Made by a program: the position numbers and the translations under genes. DNA of 64,000 nt from Gallionella sp. (GTDB lineage Bacteria > Pseudomonadota > Gammaproteobacteria > Burkholderiales > Gallionellaceae), in the NCBI GenBank assembly GCA_028707275.1, contig JAQTUP010000002.1:557198-621197 (forward strand), written 5' to 3'. The notes under the pieces are model-generated. The model saw nothing but the letters and a program-made list of their open reading frames with translations. It was not told the DNA's origin and ran no database searches. Numbering within the stretch: the first letter of the stretch is position 1; every line of letters starts with the position of its first letter. Positions 26,358-35,500 of this stretch are shown piece after piece.

Positions 26358-27700
26358 TGCGCAGCCTCCTTGTCTTGCTGCTGCTCGCGGTGATGCAGAA
26401 CACGCAGGCCGATTCCATTGACGACTACCGCCAGCTGATGCCGCTCGTGCCCGCACACGAGGGCGGTCAACACCGGCTCGAATTACCGGAAGACGTGTAC
26501 CTTTACGCCGAACGGACGGATCTTTTGGATCTGCGCATCTTCAATGCCAGCCGTGAAAGTCTGGCCTATTCCCTGTCTGATGCACCCGCAACCCTCAAAG
26601 CGAAACCCGAACCCAAAACCCTCAACTGGTTTGCGCTGCCCGACAACCCTGCGCCCGATGTCAATCTGACGGTCGCACTCGGGCCGGACGGCACCCTGAC
26701 CGCCAGCCGACACCATAACCCGCCGTCACAAACGGTCGCCCGCCATTACCTGGTCGATGCCAGCGGGCTCGACTATGCCATCGAGGCGATGCAAATCAAG
26801 ACCGATGACACGCAAGACAATGCCTTGCGCCACCTGTCGATCGACGGCAGCGATGATCTGCGCACCTGGCACTCCGTGACAGAGCATGCGCCCTGGCTGT
26901 CGGTGCATACCGGCGCCGTGCAACTGGATCAAAAACGCGTCGAATTCCCCCCGGTACGCTACAAATATTACCGGATAAACTGGGAGGACACCCCCGAACC
27001 CGTCAGGCAGATCCTGGTTGACGTCACCACGGACAACCTGCCCGTCCACTATTTGCAGCACCTCCTGCGCGCAGCACAAAGCAAACCTTCATCGGCCGAT
27101 TACGAATTCGAACTGCCTGCTGCGCTGATGCCGGAACGGCTGCGCCTGCTGCTGCCGCAAACGGATTCCATAGCCTCCGTCAGTATTTACACAAGAAGGA
27201 CCCAAAAAGATCGCTGGCAAACACTCACATCCGCTGCGTTTTATCGCATCAGCCGGGACAACACCGAATTAACCTCACCTGCCCATCCGCTACCCGGCAC
27301 GACCGCCCGCTACTGGCGCATTCACGTGGACAAATACAGCCACGAGCTGCCCTCATCGCTCGAACTGGCCCTGACCTGGCGCCCGCACCAGCTGGTTTTT
27401 CTCGCGTCGGGTTCCGCGCCCTACACGCTGGCTTTTGGCAACCCGCACGCAAAAGCGGCCGGTTTTTCGCTCTCCACCCTGCTGCCCGGTTATCGCACAG
27501 GCGATGAACTCAAATTACCGCAGGCCACAACCGGCGCGCGCGTCAGCCGGGAGCCCGACCCCGTCTTATTCACAAACAGATGGAGCGAGATACCCTGGAT
27601 GCAACTGATGCTCTGGGCAATATTGATCGCAGGCGTCATGGTCCTGGCGTGGATGGCATGGAGGATCAAAAAAGACCTGGATAATACCCGCCAGGACTAA
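26357..27700 (+). CDS. DUF3999 exported, C-terminally anchored protein
   Basis: 447 residues. A signal peptide (MRSLLVLLLLAVMQNTQA) leads a large periplasmic region of beta-rich character with galactose-binding-like segments such as RHYLVDASGLDYAIEAMQI and YRINWEDTPEPV. One membrane span near the end (LMLWAILIAGVMVLAWMAW) is followed by a basic cytoplasmic tail. It matches the DUF3999 family, of unknown function. Overlap with the DUF2339 stop codon indicates translational coupling and a joint function in the envelope. Confidence 0.88.
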   Translation: MRSLLVLLLLAVMQNTQADSIDDYRQLMPLVPAHEGGQHRLELPEDVYLYAERTDLLDLRIFNASRESLAYSLSDAPATLKAKPEPKTLNWFALPDNPAPDVNLTVALGPDGTLTASRHHNPPSQTVARHYLVDASGLDYAIEAMQIKTDDTQDNALRHLSIDGSDDLRTWHSVTEHAPWLSVHTGAVQLDQKRVEFPPVRYKYYRINWEDTPEPVRQILVDVTTDNLPVHYLQHLLRAAQSKPSSADYEFELPAALMPERLRLLLPQTDSIASVSIYTRRTQKDRWQTLTSAAFYRISRDNTELTSPAHPLPGTTARYWRIHVDKYSHELPSSLELALTWRPHQLVFLASGSAPYTLAFGNPHAKAAGFSLSTLLPGYRTGDELKLPQATTGARVSREPDPVLFTNRWSEIPWMQLMLWAILIAGVMVLAWMAWRIKKDLDNTRQD

Positions 27701-27832
27701 CAGTCTGCGGCAAAAATGTTGTGAGCGATGCGCAGGCAAGGCGAGAAAGCGGAGTTTACATGTGGTAAATGAGCGTGTTGAGTCACTTTTTGACGCGGTA
27801 TCGGCGAGCGTAATAATTTTGCAGCAGCCTGC
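27701..27832 (-). repeat. second MITE-like family, copy 2 (about 132 bp)
   Basis: The inverted relative of 11481-11620, with CAGTCTGCGG at the left end and TTTTGCAGCAGCCTG at the right. The inner palindromic-looking block GCGGAGTTTACATGTGGTAA and TTGAGTCACTTTTTGACGC is shared. As in copy 1, it begins at the stop codon of the preceding gene. Confidence 0.75.
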
Positions 27833-27860
27833 TGAAATGCGCAAAATGCAAACCGCATGA

Positions 27861-28196
27861 TCACCGGATGAAAATCGTTTTCAAAATTGCAGCGAGCACC
27901 GCGATGATCGCAACAATGATCATCGTCATCAGCTTCCAGTGAGACACGAAAGCTGGCTGCATTTTACGGGTGCAGAAAAGACCACGATTGAGCGAACTGT
28001 CTTCCCGCCTGAGCGGGGAAAAGTACCTGGATAGCGCCTCAATGACCGCCATCAATACCGGAATAAAAAAGAAGCAGCCGAATGCAAGGAATAGCCATAC
28101 CCCCTGCTTATCAGGCACCCCCAGGATGATCCAGACCATGTAAAAACTGACCACCGCACACAGACTCGAAAGCGTCATCACAATCAGGTATAACAC
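27861..28196 (-). CDS. small three-helix membrane protein, unknown function
   Basis: 111 residues with hydrophobic segments at about 2-26, 34-56 and 88-107 (LMTMIIVAIIAVLAAILKTI), and a basic loop SRYFSPLRREDSSLNRG between the second and third. No family is recognised. It stands alone between a repeat and a long gene-poor stretch. Confidence 0.55.
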   Translation of the reverse strand: MLYLIVMTLSSLCAVVSFYMVWIILGVPDKQGVWLFLAFGCFFFIPVLMAVIEALSRYFSPLRREDSSLNRGLFCTRKMQPAFVSHWKLMTMIIVAIIAVLAAILKTIFIR

Positions 28197-28312
28197 ATCC
28201 CACTCCCGTAACGCTGATTACTCAATTCAGATGACCGTGAAACCACCTGATTTCACGGGCAAACTTTTGACACTGGAATTCGATACGCCACATACCTGAC
28301 ATTTTGAGTGAA

Positions 28313-28348
28313 GAATCAAAAAACGGGCGACCCACAGAAGGTCGCCCG
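28313..28348 (-). terminator. intrinsic terminator, minus strand
   Basis: A 9-bp stem CGGGCGACC/GGTCGCCCG, followed on the minus strand by six T. No convincing gene is seen just upstream on that strand, so it may end a small RNA or a lost gene from the region 28350-28500. Confidence 0.7.
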
Positions 28349-28534
28349 AACTTGGGAGGAGAGTTAAAAAACACGAGCATCGTCTTAGCACCAGGTGCTG
28401 CGCGAACTATACCGACAGCCGGGGGAAATTTGTATATGCCAAAAGACCTATATACTTTGGCATAGATCAAGGCTATCTCGCCATAAACTGCTGGCAGCAA
28501 TCCAATCACACTAAAAAGCGATATTCACGCGAAA

Positions 28535-28658
28535 GACGCGGAGACGCGGAGAACGCAGAGAACGCGGAGAACGCAGAGAACGCAGAGAACGCGGAGAACG
28601 CGGAGATATAATCTGCCGACCAGCAAGTGGCTACTGGCTGGTAGCTGGTAGCTGGCGA
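28535..28658. repeat. nonamer array (GAACGCGGA / GAACGCAGA) and heptamer array (CTGGTAG)
   Basis: About seven copies of a 9-bp unit at 28535-28606, then a separate array of 7-bp CTGGTAG units at 28627-28658. The whole interval 28197-29027 has no credible gene apart from these arrays, a terminator, a palindrome at 28874 and a hairpin at 28963-28997. The open frames at 28222-28509 and 28709-28915 look like chance. Confidence 0.85.
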
Positions 28659-28873
28659 GTTTCATTATCAGTGGGGTGGCCTCTTTACCATGCCCGTTAT
28701 AATCCCCCTTGCCGCGAAAGGAAATAAAGCGCCTAATCCAGTCCGCACAGATTTTTTACATGCGCAGGCGGCGGCGCCCTGGGATGATCAAAAGCATCTT
28801 TTCTAGACCCCGGCGCCTGCCGGTGCCAAAAAGACGGAAAAAGGGCTTTCTCGCCTTGTACAGCGTAAAACTG

Positions 28874-28893
28874 ACTTGCCTGATCAGGCAAGT
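28874..28893. repeat. perfect 20-bp palindrome
   Basis: ACTTGCCTGATCAGGCAAGT reads the same on both strands. It lies in a gene-free stretch and could be an operator for a dimeric regulator or a recombination site. No neighbouring promoter is evident. Confidence 0.6.
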
Positions 28894-29027
28894 TTGCAAT
28901 GAAAATATTTTATAAAAACAGGACGCCGAAAATGAAAAAGACGGTCTGGTTTGAAAAAAATCCACCCAATGCTGAAACAGGTTTTCAGAATTGGGTTTTT
29001 CTACAGCGTCGTTGGGCATCTTAAAGA

Positions 29028-29492
29028 ATGAACGTTCGCGAACTCGAAAATTTGGGTGACCCCGACCTCGTAATTGCAGGTTTTCAATTATGGGTTCATG
29101 GCCGCGAATATCCACAAGCCACCGATTACTGGGATGGAAATTGGTTACGGATTACAGCCTATTGTGTCTACCCAAACTCAATGGTTCGCACCCATGGGCC
29201 AATCGTTCATCTTGGCGAAATTGCTGCCCTTCTGCGAGGGTGTGAGCACCTCTATCAAACCCTTAAGGGGGAGGCAGGCCTTGTTTGCATGGAGCCTTAT
29301 CTCAATGCTGAACTTGTCGCCGAGACTGGTGGCAAAATTAAAGTAAAGCTATCCATTACCCCAGACCACATGAGCGAATCACATAGCTATAGCGACAGCT
29401 TCGATCAAACCTATCTCCCCCCAATCATTGCCGCCTGCCGAGCTATTCTTGCGTCGTTTCCGGCACGCGAAGCGGAGAGGTTGCCTACGTGA
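29028..29492 (+). CDS. WapI-like immunity-family protein (hypothetical)
   Basis: 154 residues, cytoplasmic. The segment FQLWVHGREYPQATDYWDGNWLRITAYCVY resembles proteins annotated as WapI-family immunity proteins, which are linked to contact-dependent toxins. The recognition is from memory of the motif and not certain. No toxin gene is next to it. It begins 17 bases after a GTTGGGC box and is followed by an attC-like site at 29506, so it may be an integron gene cassette. Codon usage is more A/T-rich than in the housekeeping genes. Confidence 0.6.
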   Translation: MNVRELENLGDPDLVIAGFQLWVHGREYPQATDYWDGNWLRITAYCVYPNSMVRTHGPIVHLGEIAALLRGCEHLYQTLKGEAGLVCMEPYLNAELVAETGGKIKVKLSITPDHMSESHSYSDSFDQTYLPPIIAACRAILASFPAREAERLPT

Positions 29493-29505
29493 GCGTGAGT
29501 ACAAT

Positions 29506-29568
29506 GCCCAACCCGACATTCAACCCGGACTCCGCAAAAGCGCGGAGCCCCTCACTTTTACGTTCGGC
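29506..29568 (+). repeat. attC-like site 1
   Basis: Starts with GCCCAAC (fits R'' RYYYAAC), has an inner imperfect hairpin CTCCGC-AAAAGC-GCGGAG, and ends with GTTCGGC (one mismatch to R' GTTRRRY). The next gene starts 10 bases later. Its first 40 bases are nearly identical to site 2. Confidence 0.45.
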
Positions 29569-29577
29569 CACTCAAAA

Positions 29578-30690
29578 ATGAAAAAATCATTCCTCTTCTT
29601 TTTCCTTGCCGGTTTGGCGTCTGCATCATTCGCAGAAAATATTATTCCGCCCAAGGATGCCAGCTCCAAATCGGTGACTCAAGATATGTGGAGTTGCGTA
29701 AATACTGCAATGCGCACAGCTTCAAGAGACGGTGAAATATTGAAGGGTCTCGACAAAGAACTGCTCCAGGGACATTCAACGGTTGGGCATTTATTTGAAC
29801 AATTGCTGGGTGACCCACGCCCTATTCAGCCAAGAGCTGATGGCGTTCTTGCGCCGCGTGAAAGTTTATTCAACGCCCTTGGATCAACAAAACGTACCGA
29901 CCCATACGTTGCCTGTCTACTGCTGAAAGGCTACCGATGGGAAAGTAGCAAAGAGACAGGTTTGGAAATGCTGCAACGACTGGCAGACCAAGGGAGTGCC
30001 CGAGCACAAGCTGAGCTAGGTCGAGCCTACTACTTCGGTTTGGGAGTTACCCATAACAATAGCCTTGCATTCAAAATGCTTAGTGCTGCTGCTACAGCAA
30101 ACGACCCGGATGGTCAGTTTTATTTAGCAATGCTGTATTCGGAAGGAGACGGCGTTCTCCCGAACGATGACATGTCAGTGCAGTGGCTAAAAAAGGCATC
30201 AGATTCTGGTCATGCACAGGCGCAACGCGCGCTGCCTCAGGCAGAACAAATTGCGGAAAACAGAAAGAAGGGAAGTGCGGAAACCGCCTTGAAGATGGCA
30301 ACAGTTCGCACCGCTGCAGAGTCAGGGAATTTTGAATCACAACGAACACTAGCCAATTATTATATTGAGGGCATTGGTGTTGCACAGGACGCGAATTCAG
30401 CCATCGAGTGGTACAAGAAGGCCGCACAATCTGGTGATGTGGTGGCCACAAGACAGATTGGCGTGATATACGACAAAGGCCGTGGTGTGCCTGTTGATTA
30501 TGTTGAAGCCGTAAAGTGGTACAAGGTTGCGGCGGAAAAGGGAGACTCTCAAGCGCAATACAATTTGGGAGTGCTCATGTACTACGGGGTTGGAACCGAG
30601 TTAAATGAAGAGCAAGGTAAGGATTGGATACGCCGTGCAGCCGACCAAAACAATCAAATGGCAATCAGGGCGCTTCAGTCGCTCAAGTAG
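29578..30690 (+). CDS. exported Sel1-repeat protein
   Basis: 370 residues with a signal peptide (MKKSFLFFFLAGLASASFA) and a series of Sel1-like TPR repeats of about 36 residues, e.g. AQAELGRAYYFGLGVTHNN, GQFYLAMLYSEGDGVLPND, SQRTLANYYIEGIGVAQDA and AQYNLGVLMYYGVGTELNE. Such solenoids mediate protein contacts, here in the periplasm. The ATG at 29578 gives the signal peptide; the longer frame from 29428 runs through the attC-like site. The stop codon overlaps the second attC-like site. It may be an integron cassette gene. Confidence 0.8.
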   Translation: MKKSFLFFFLAGLASASFAENIIPPKDASSKSVTQDMWSCVNTAMRTASRDGEILKGLDKELLQGHSTVGHLFEQLLGDPRPIQPRADGVLAPRESLFNALGSTKRTDPYVACLLLKGYRWESSKETGLEMLQRLADQGSARAQAELGRAYYFGLGVTHNNSLAFKMLSAAATANDPDGQFYLAMLYSEGDGVLPNDDMSVQWLKKASDSGHAQAQRALPQAEQIAENRKKGSAETALKMATVRTAAESGNFESQRTLANYYIEGIGVAQDANSAIEWYKKAAQSGDVVATRQIGVIYDKGRGVPVDYVEAVKWYKVAAEKGDSQAQYNLGVLMYYGVGTELNEEQGKDWIRRAADQNNQMAIRALQSLK

Positions 30691-30755
30691 CCCAACCCGA
30701 CATTCAACCCGGACTCCGCAAAAGCGCGCAGTCCCTCTCGACTGACGGGTTGGGC
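30690..30755 (+). repeat. attC-like site 2
   Basis: GCCCAAC at the left overlaps the Sel1 stop codon and GTTGGGC at the right ends the site; both fit the R''/R' consensus. It is an imperfect inverted repeat of 66 bases with the inner stem GGACT/AGTCC. It is nearly identical to site 1 in the left 40 bases. Confidence 0.5.
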
Positions 30756-30881
30756 GTGACAAACACTCCGCAACGGAAGTGCGATGCTACAGACAGTGAA
30801 GAAGAGCAGGGCTGCATTTCGGGAGCAGATCGCTCGGATTAGATTAGACGTCGGTGCTCCCTAAGTGTAGAATCCGTCTTG

Positions 30882-30990
30882 CCACCAGTGTCGTTTAAAG
30901 TGCAGGCTCGAGTTTCTGCACGCTGGCAAGACGCCTGGCTAGCCGATCGAGCGGTACGGGAGATGCGGGTTCAAACCCCGTCGCTGGTGG
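30882..30990 (+). other. tRNA-like relic
   Basis: CCACCAG at 30882 pairs with CTGGTGG at 30984, as an acceptor stem would. Just before the latter is a T-arm, GCGGG-TTCAAAC-CCCGT. The 109-base length and the lack of a recognisable D-arm and anticodon arm argue against a working tRNA. Confidence 0.35.
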
Positions 30991-31027
30991 TCTACGCGGG
31001 GAAACTGGGGTCAGGCAACTGGGGCAA

Positions 31028-31233
31028 CTGGGGTCAGAGTAAACTTAAATTATTTATCTGACTTTATTTATGTTCCCAGCAGGTCGCCCCATCTTTTTGG
31101 GTGTCATTCTCTGTCCGGTCAAGCTTTCAATCTCCGTTTTAAAACGATTATTGCCAAGTGCCCGGCCTTTATTTACTGAGAGCCGAATATCTTCCAGCAA
31201 CTTTCCTTCAATATGAAGTCTGAACAATTCACG
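31028..31233 (-). mobile_element. truncated duplicate of the RAYT element tail
   Basis: About 205 bases nearly identical to 31257-31464: the terminal CTGGGGTCAGAG sequence plus the last 60 codons of the transposase gene. It lies in direct orientation beside the full element. Further short CTGGGGTCAG copies lie at 31006-31016. Confidence 0.85.
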
Positions 31234-31256
31234 ATTATGGGAAACTGGCAGGGAAA

Positions 31257-32050
31257 CTGGGGTCAGAGTAAACTTAAATTATTTATCTGACTTTATTTCT
31301 GTTCCCAGCACAGCAGGTCGCCCCATCTTTTTGGGTGTCATTTTCTGTCCGGTCAAGCTTTCAATTTCCGTTTTAAAACAATTATTGCCAAGTGCCCGGC
31401 CTTTATTTACTGAGAGCCGAATATCTTCCAGCAACTTTCCTTCAATATGAAGTCTGAACAATTCACGATAGTTTGACTGTCGTTCAATCGGGTCGCGGCC
31501 TAATGCAAGATACAGAGGGTGAGGGGTGCACAGTCCCGATACTTTCCCTAACGCATTTATCTGATAGCTCGACCACCTGTAATCGGACGGTTGCGCTACC
31601 ATCCCAGCCCTGACCGGATTTAATTCAATATAACGATAAAGATGCAAAAGGTAGCTTTCTTGCTGCACTAGACAGGATTTAAATCGGCCTTCCCAAAGCG
31701 TCCCTGTCCGCTTGTAGCTGAAGTTAAAATAGCGCACATAACACCTGCCCAGTGATTGCATCATCAGACTGACCGAATGGACGTCTCGTGGCGTACACAG
31801 CAAATGTACATGATTGGTCATCAATACCCAAGCATGGATATCGACATGATATTTCTTTGAGTAGTCTTTCAGCCATCCCGCATAAACTGCAAAATCCTGT
31901 TCGCTGGCAAAACAAACCTGATGATTATTGCCACGTTGGATCACATGCTGGGGAATGCCTACTGGACACACACGGTGAAATCTCGCCATCGCTTGCCCCG
32001 ATCTCAAGGAAAAAGCAGTGTATCAGAATTTAAGTTTACTCTGACCCCAG
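31257..32050 (-). mobile_element. RAYT (IS200-like) transposable unit with 24-bp inverted ends
   Basis: Perfect 24-bp inverted repeats at 31257-31280 and 32027-32050, beginning CTGGGGTCAGAGTAAACTTA and reading inward. They frame one transposase gene of the REP-associated Y1 family. The transposase stop codon lies inside the left repeat. Confidence 0.88.
31279..31989 (-). CDS. REP-associated tyrosine transposase (RAYT, Y1_Tnp family)
   Basis: 236 residues. A single-strand DNA transposase of the HUH/Y1 type. HUH motif NHVHLLCTP near residue 60, catalytic tyrosine region ESYLLHLYRYIELNPVRAGM near 110-130, and WSSYQINALG further on. The N-terminus RFHRVCPVGIPQHVIQRGNN is typical. The ATG at 31989 is taken; a TTG further upstream is less likely. 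The C-terminal extension ends GRPAVLGTEIKSDK. The frame is intact, so the element may be active. Confidence 0.93.
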   Translation of the reverse strand: MARFHRVCPVGIPQHVIQRGNNHQVCFASEQDFAVYAGWLKDYSKKYHVDIHAWVLMTNHVHLLCTPRDVHSVSLMMQSLGRCYVRYFNFSYKRTGTLWEGRFKSCLVQQESYLLHLYRYIELNPVRAGMVAQPSDYRWSSYQINALGKVSGLCTPHPLYLALGRDPIERQSNYRELFRLHIEGKLLEDIRLSVNKGRALGNNCFKTEIESLTGQKMTPKKMGRPAVLGTEIKSDK

Positions 32051-32063
32051 TTTCCGTACGAGG

Positions 32064-32555
32064 CTATTTATCTTCCCGCCCGCGACGGCGCAGGGACGCA
32101 ATCAGGCCATACGCAATTAACGCGTCCATCCCTCCTGCAAAAATGCCGAACACGATCCGCCCTTCCGTCTCGGAAGCCGGGCTAGACCTTGAGCTTGACA
32201 TGCCCCCTGCCCCCATGCCGGAACGGCTGGTAAAAGAACGCTCGCCGGGGCCAAAGGCGATCCAGTTGAAGATCAATACAAAACACAGCAAAGAACCCAG
32301 TGCAAACCAGCCGGCGATAACGGAGCTGAGGCGTGAGAGCAGCATTGCAAAGCCTGCAAACAAAAACACCAGTGCGGTCGCCCACAACACAAACAGCGGC
32401 ACCTTGACGCCTGAAGCATTCATCGGCACATAACCCAACAAGGCGGCGGCAATCACCCCGCCTGCCAGACTCATCACCATTCCGCCCAACAGCACCAGCG
32501 GCCAGGGGATCGCCTTCGCGGCACGCTTGTCTGAAATAGCCTTATCACGAAGCAT
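32064..32555 (-). CDS. four-helix membrane protein, unknown function
   Basis: 163 residues with hydrophobic segments near 18-42, 52-72, 78-100 and 130-155, and a serine/glycine-rich loop (SRSGMGAGGMSSSRSSPAS) between the last two. The start overlaps the dnaE stop codon by 11 bases, so it is probably translated after dnaE. The family is not recognised. Confidence 0.65.
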   Translation of the reverse strand: MLRDKAISDKRAAKAIPWPLVLLGGMVMSLAGGVIAAALLGYVPMNASGVKVPLFVLWATALVFLFAGFAMLLSRLSSVIAGWFALGSLLCFVLIFNWIAFGPGERSFTSRSGMGAGGMSSSRSSPASETEGRIVFGIFAGGMDALIAYGLIASLRRRGREDK

Positions 32556-35500
32556 AGACCACCTTCACATTTTCCGGTTGAAGTGCGGCGCGCAATTCAT
32601 TTAACAATGCCTCGGCCAGGGTCACCTGCCAGATTTCGCCTAAGCTCAACTGACAACTGGCGACATCGTTACGGTAATGAATCACAATCTTGCACTCGCC
32701 CTCTCGCCAGGGCGTGAGAATTTCCTTTAGACTGTCGACGCTGACACGACCATCGCACTGCAACACCAGCTGCTGGGCGAAGCGCGAGCGCGCGGTGGCA
32801 AAATCGAGCAATTCTTCCCCGCTCACGCGGATATTCCCGGAATACTCATCCAGACTGGCTTTGCCCTGCACCACCAGCAATTCGTCCTCCTTGATCCAGG
32901 GACGACTCTTCTCGTATTCCTCGTTGAACACCGTCATCTCGATTTGCGCGCTGCCATCGTCCAGCGTAATCACCGCCATGCGCCCCCGCCGGGTCTGCAA
33001 CATGCGCACCCCTGAGACGATGCCCGCAAGCAGAACAGGCACCCCGCGACGCGCGCCATAGCCCCCTCCCCCGCCTCCGCTGCTCTTGCCGACAAAGGCA
33101 GGGGTCAGATCGCGCAGCCGCACCTTGATGAAGTGCGCCAGTTCCGGCTCATATTCCTGGAACGGATGGCCGCCCAGATAAATCCCCAGACTGATTTTTT
33201 CAAACGCCAGTTGTTCGCGCAGGCTCCAGCGCGGCACATCCGCCTTCTGCTCGATCAACGCCGCGTCAGCGTCATCGTCGCCGAATAAACTATCCTGATT
33301 GATCGCGCGCGCCTGCTGGTCGGCGCTCGCCATCGCCGCATCCACGCTTGCCATCAGCGCTGCGCGGTGATCGCTGATGCTGTCGAACGCGCCGGCCCGG
33401 ATCAGGGTTTCGATGGTGCGACGATTGACCGCACGCTTGTCCACACGGCGGCAAAAATCGAATAAATCCTTGAACGGCCCCGTCGCGCGCGCCTTGACGA
33501 TGCCGTTGATGGCCGCCTCACCCGTTCCCTTGACCGCCCCCAGCCCGTAGGCGATGGTCTTCTCGTCGGTCGGCGAAAAGGCATAGCCGGAACTGTTTAC
33601 ATCGGGCAACAAGACCACGATGCCCTGTTGCAGAGTATCGGCATAAAAGGTGCGCACTTTTTCGGTGTTATCAAGATCTCCCGACAGGGTCGCCGCCATA
33701 AAGGCTGCCGGATGATGCGCCTTCAGGTAGGCCGTCTGATACGCCAACAGCGCGTAGGCGGCCGAGTGCGACTTGTTAAATCCGTAACCTGCGAACATTT
33801 CCATCAGATCGAACAATCGGGTGGCCAAATCCTTGTCAACCTCGCGATTGATGGCACCTGCCACGAAGATGTCGCGCTGACGCGCCATCTCTTCCGGATC
33901 TTTCTTACCCATCGCACGACGCAGCATGTCCGCGCCGCCTAAGGTATAGCCGCCGATGATCTGCGAAATCTGCATCACCTGCTCCTGATACACGATCACG
34001 CCATAGGTCGGCCCGAGCGATACTGCCAGGTCGGGATGGAAATAGTCCGCTGTCGCACGGCCGTGTTTACGGTTGATAAAGTCATCCACCATGCCCGACT
34101 CCAGCGGCCCCGGGCGAAACAGCGCGACCAGCGCCACGATGTCTTCGAAGGTATCCGGTTGCAGGCGCTTGATCAGATCCTTCATGCCGCGCGATTCGAG
34201 CTGGAACACGGCGGTGGTGTTGCATTTTTTCAACAGATCGTAGCTGGGCTTGTCGTCCAGCGGAATGGCTTCAATCTTAAAGGATTCAGGATTCGGGATT
34301 CGGGATTCAGCAACACCCGCATCCTGCATCCTGCATCCTGCATCCTGGAGCCTGTGTATATGCCGCACCGCCCAGTCGATAATCGTCAGCGTGCGCAGAC
34401 CCAGAAAGTCGAATTTAACCAGGCCTATCGCCTCGACGTCGTCCTTGTCGAACTGGCTCACCACACTCGCCCCGCCATCGGCACAATAGAGCGGACAAAA
34501 ATCGGTCAGTTTTCCGGGTGCTATCACCACACCACCGGCGTGCATACCGACGTTGCGCGTCAAGTCTTCCAGGCGCATGGCCAGTTCGAGCAACTCGGGC
34601 ACGCCCTCTTCGCTCTGGGCGATGGCGTTGATCTCAGGCTCCATCTCGCGCGCTTTTTTCAAGGAGACGGGCTTAACGCCTTCTACCGGAATCGCCTTCG
34701 ACAGCCTGTCGCACAAGCCATACGGAAACTCCATCACGCGGCCTACATCGCGTATCACCGCCTTGGACGCCATGGTGCCGAAGGTGGCGATCTGGGACAC
34801 GCACGCCGCGCCGTATTTCTTCTTCACATAGTCTATGACCAGCTCACGCCCGTCCTGACAGAAATCCACGTCGAAGTCGGGCATCGACACGCGTTCAGGG
34901 TTCAAAAAACGCTCGAACAACAGCTCGTAGCGCAAAGGGTCAAGGTCGGTGATGAGCAAGCAATAGGCCACAAGAGATCCCGCGCCCGAACCGCGCCCCG
35001 GCCCCACCGGCACGCCATTGGGAAAAGCATCCGAACGATAAGCCTTGGCCCAGCGGATGAAATCTGCCACGATCAGAAAGTAGCCGGGGAAGCCCATCTT
35101 GATGATGGTATTGATTTCGAACAACAACCTGTCGTGATATTGCGGAAACTTCGCTGCCCGCTCGGCTTCATCCGGATAGAGAAAAGCCATGCGGTTTGCC
35201 AGTCCGCGTTCGGATTCGCTGAGCATGAAGTCGTCCAGACTCTCGCCATTGGGCGTGGGAAAGTCCGGCAGCCGGGGTTTGCCCAGCACCAGCGTCAGGT
35301 TGCAGCGGCGCGCGATCTGTACGCTGTTTTGCAAGGCTTCGGGCAGATCGGCGAAAAGCTCAGTCATCTCCGCCTGAGTCTTGAAATACTGCTGGGGAGT
35401 AAACGCCTTTTCGCGACGCTTGTCGTTGAGCACAAACCCCTCGGCAATGCACACGCGGGCCTCATGCGCCTTAAAATCGGCAGCGCTCAAAAACTGTACA

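Noticed and set aside
28222..28509. 95-codon open frame on the minus strand
   Set aside because: It runs across an intrinsic terminator hairpin, has no family features and has no ribosome binding site.
28709..28915. 68-codon open frame on the plus strand
   Set aside because: Composition is dominated by arginine/lysine from repeat-like DNA and it contains the 20-bp palindrome; no family match.
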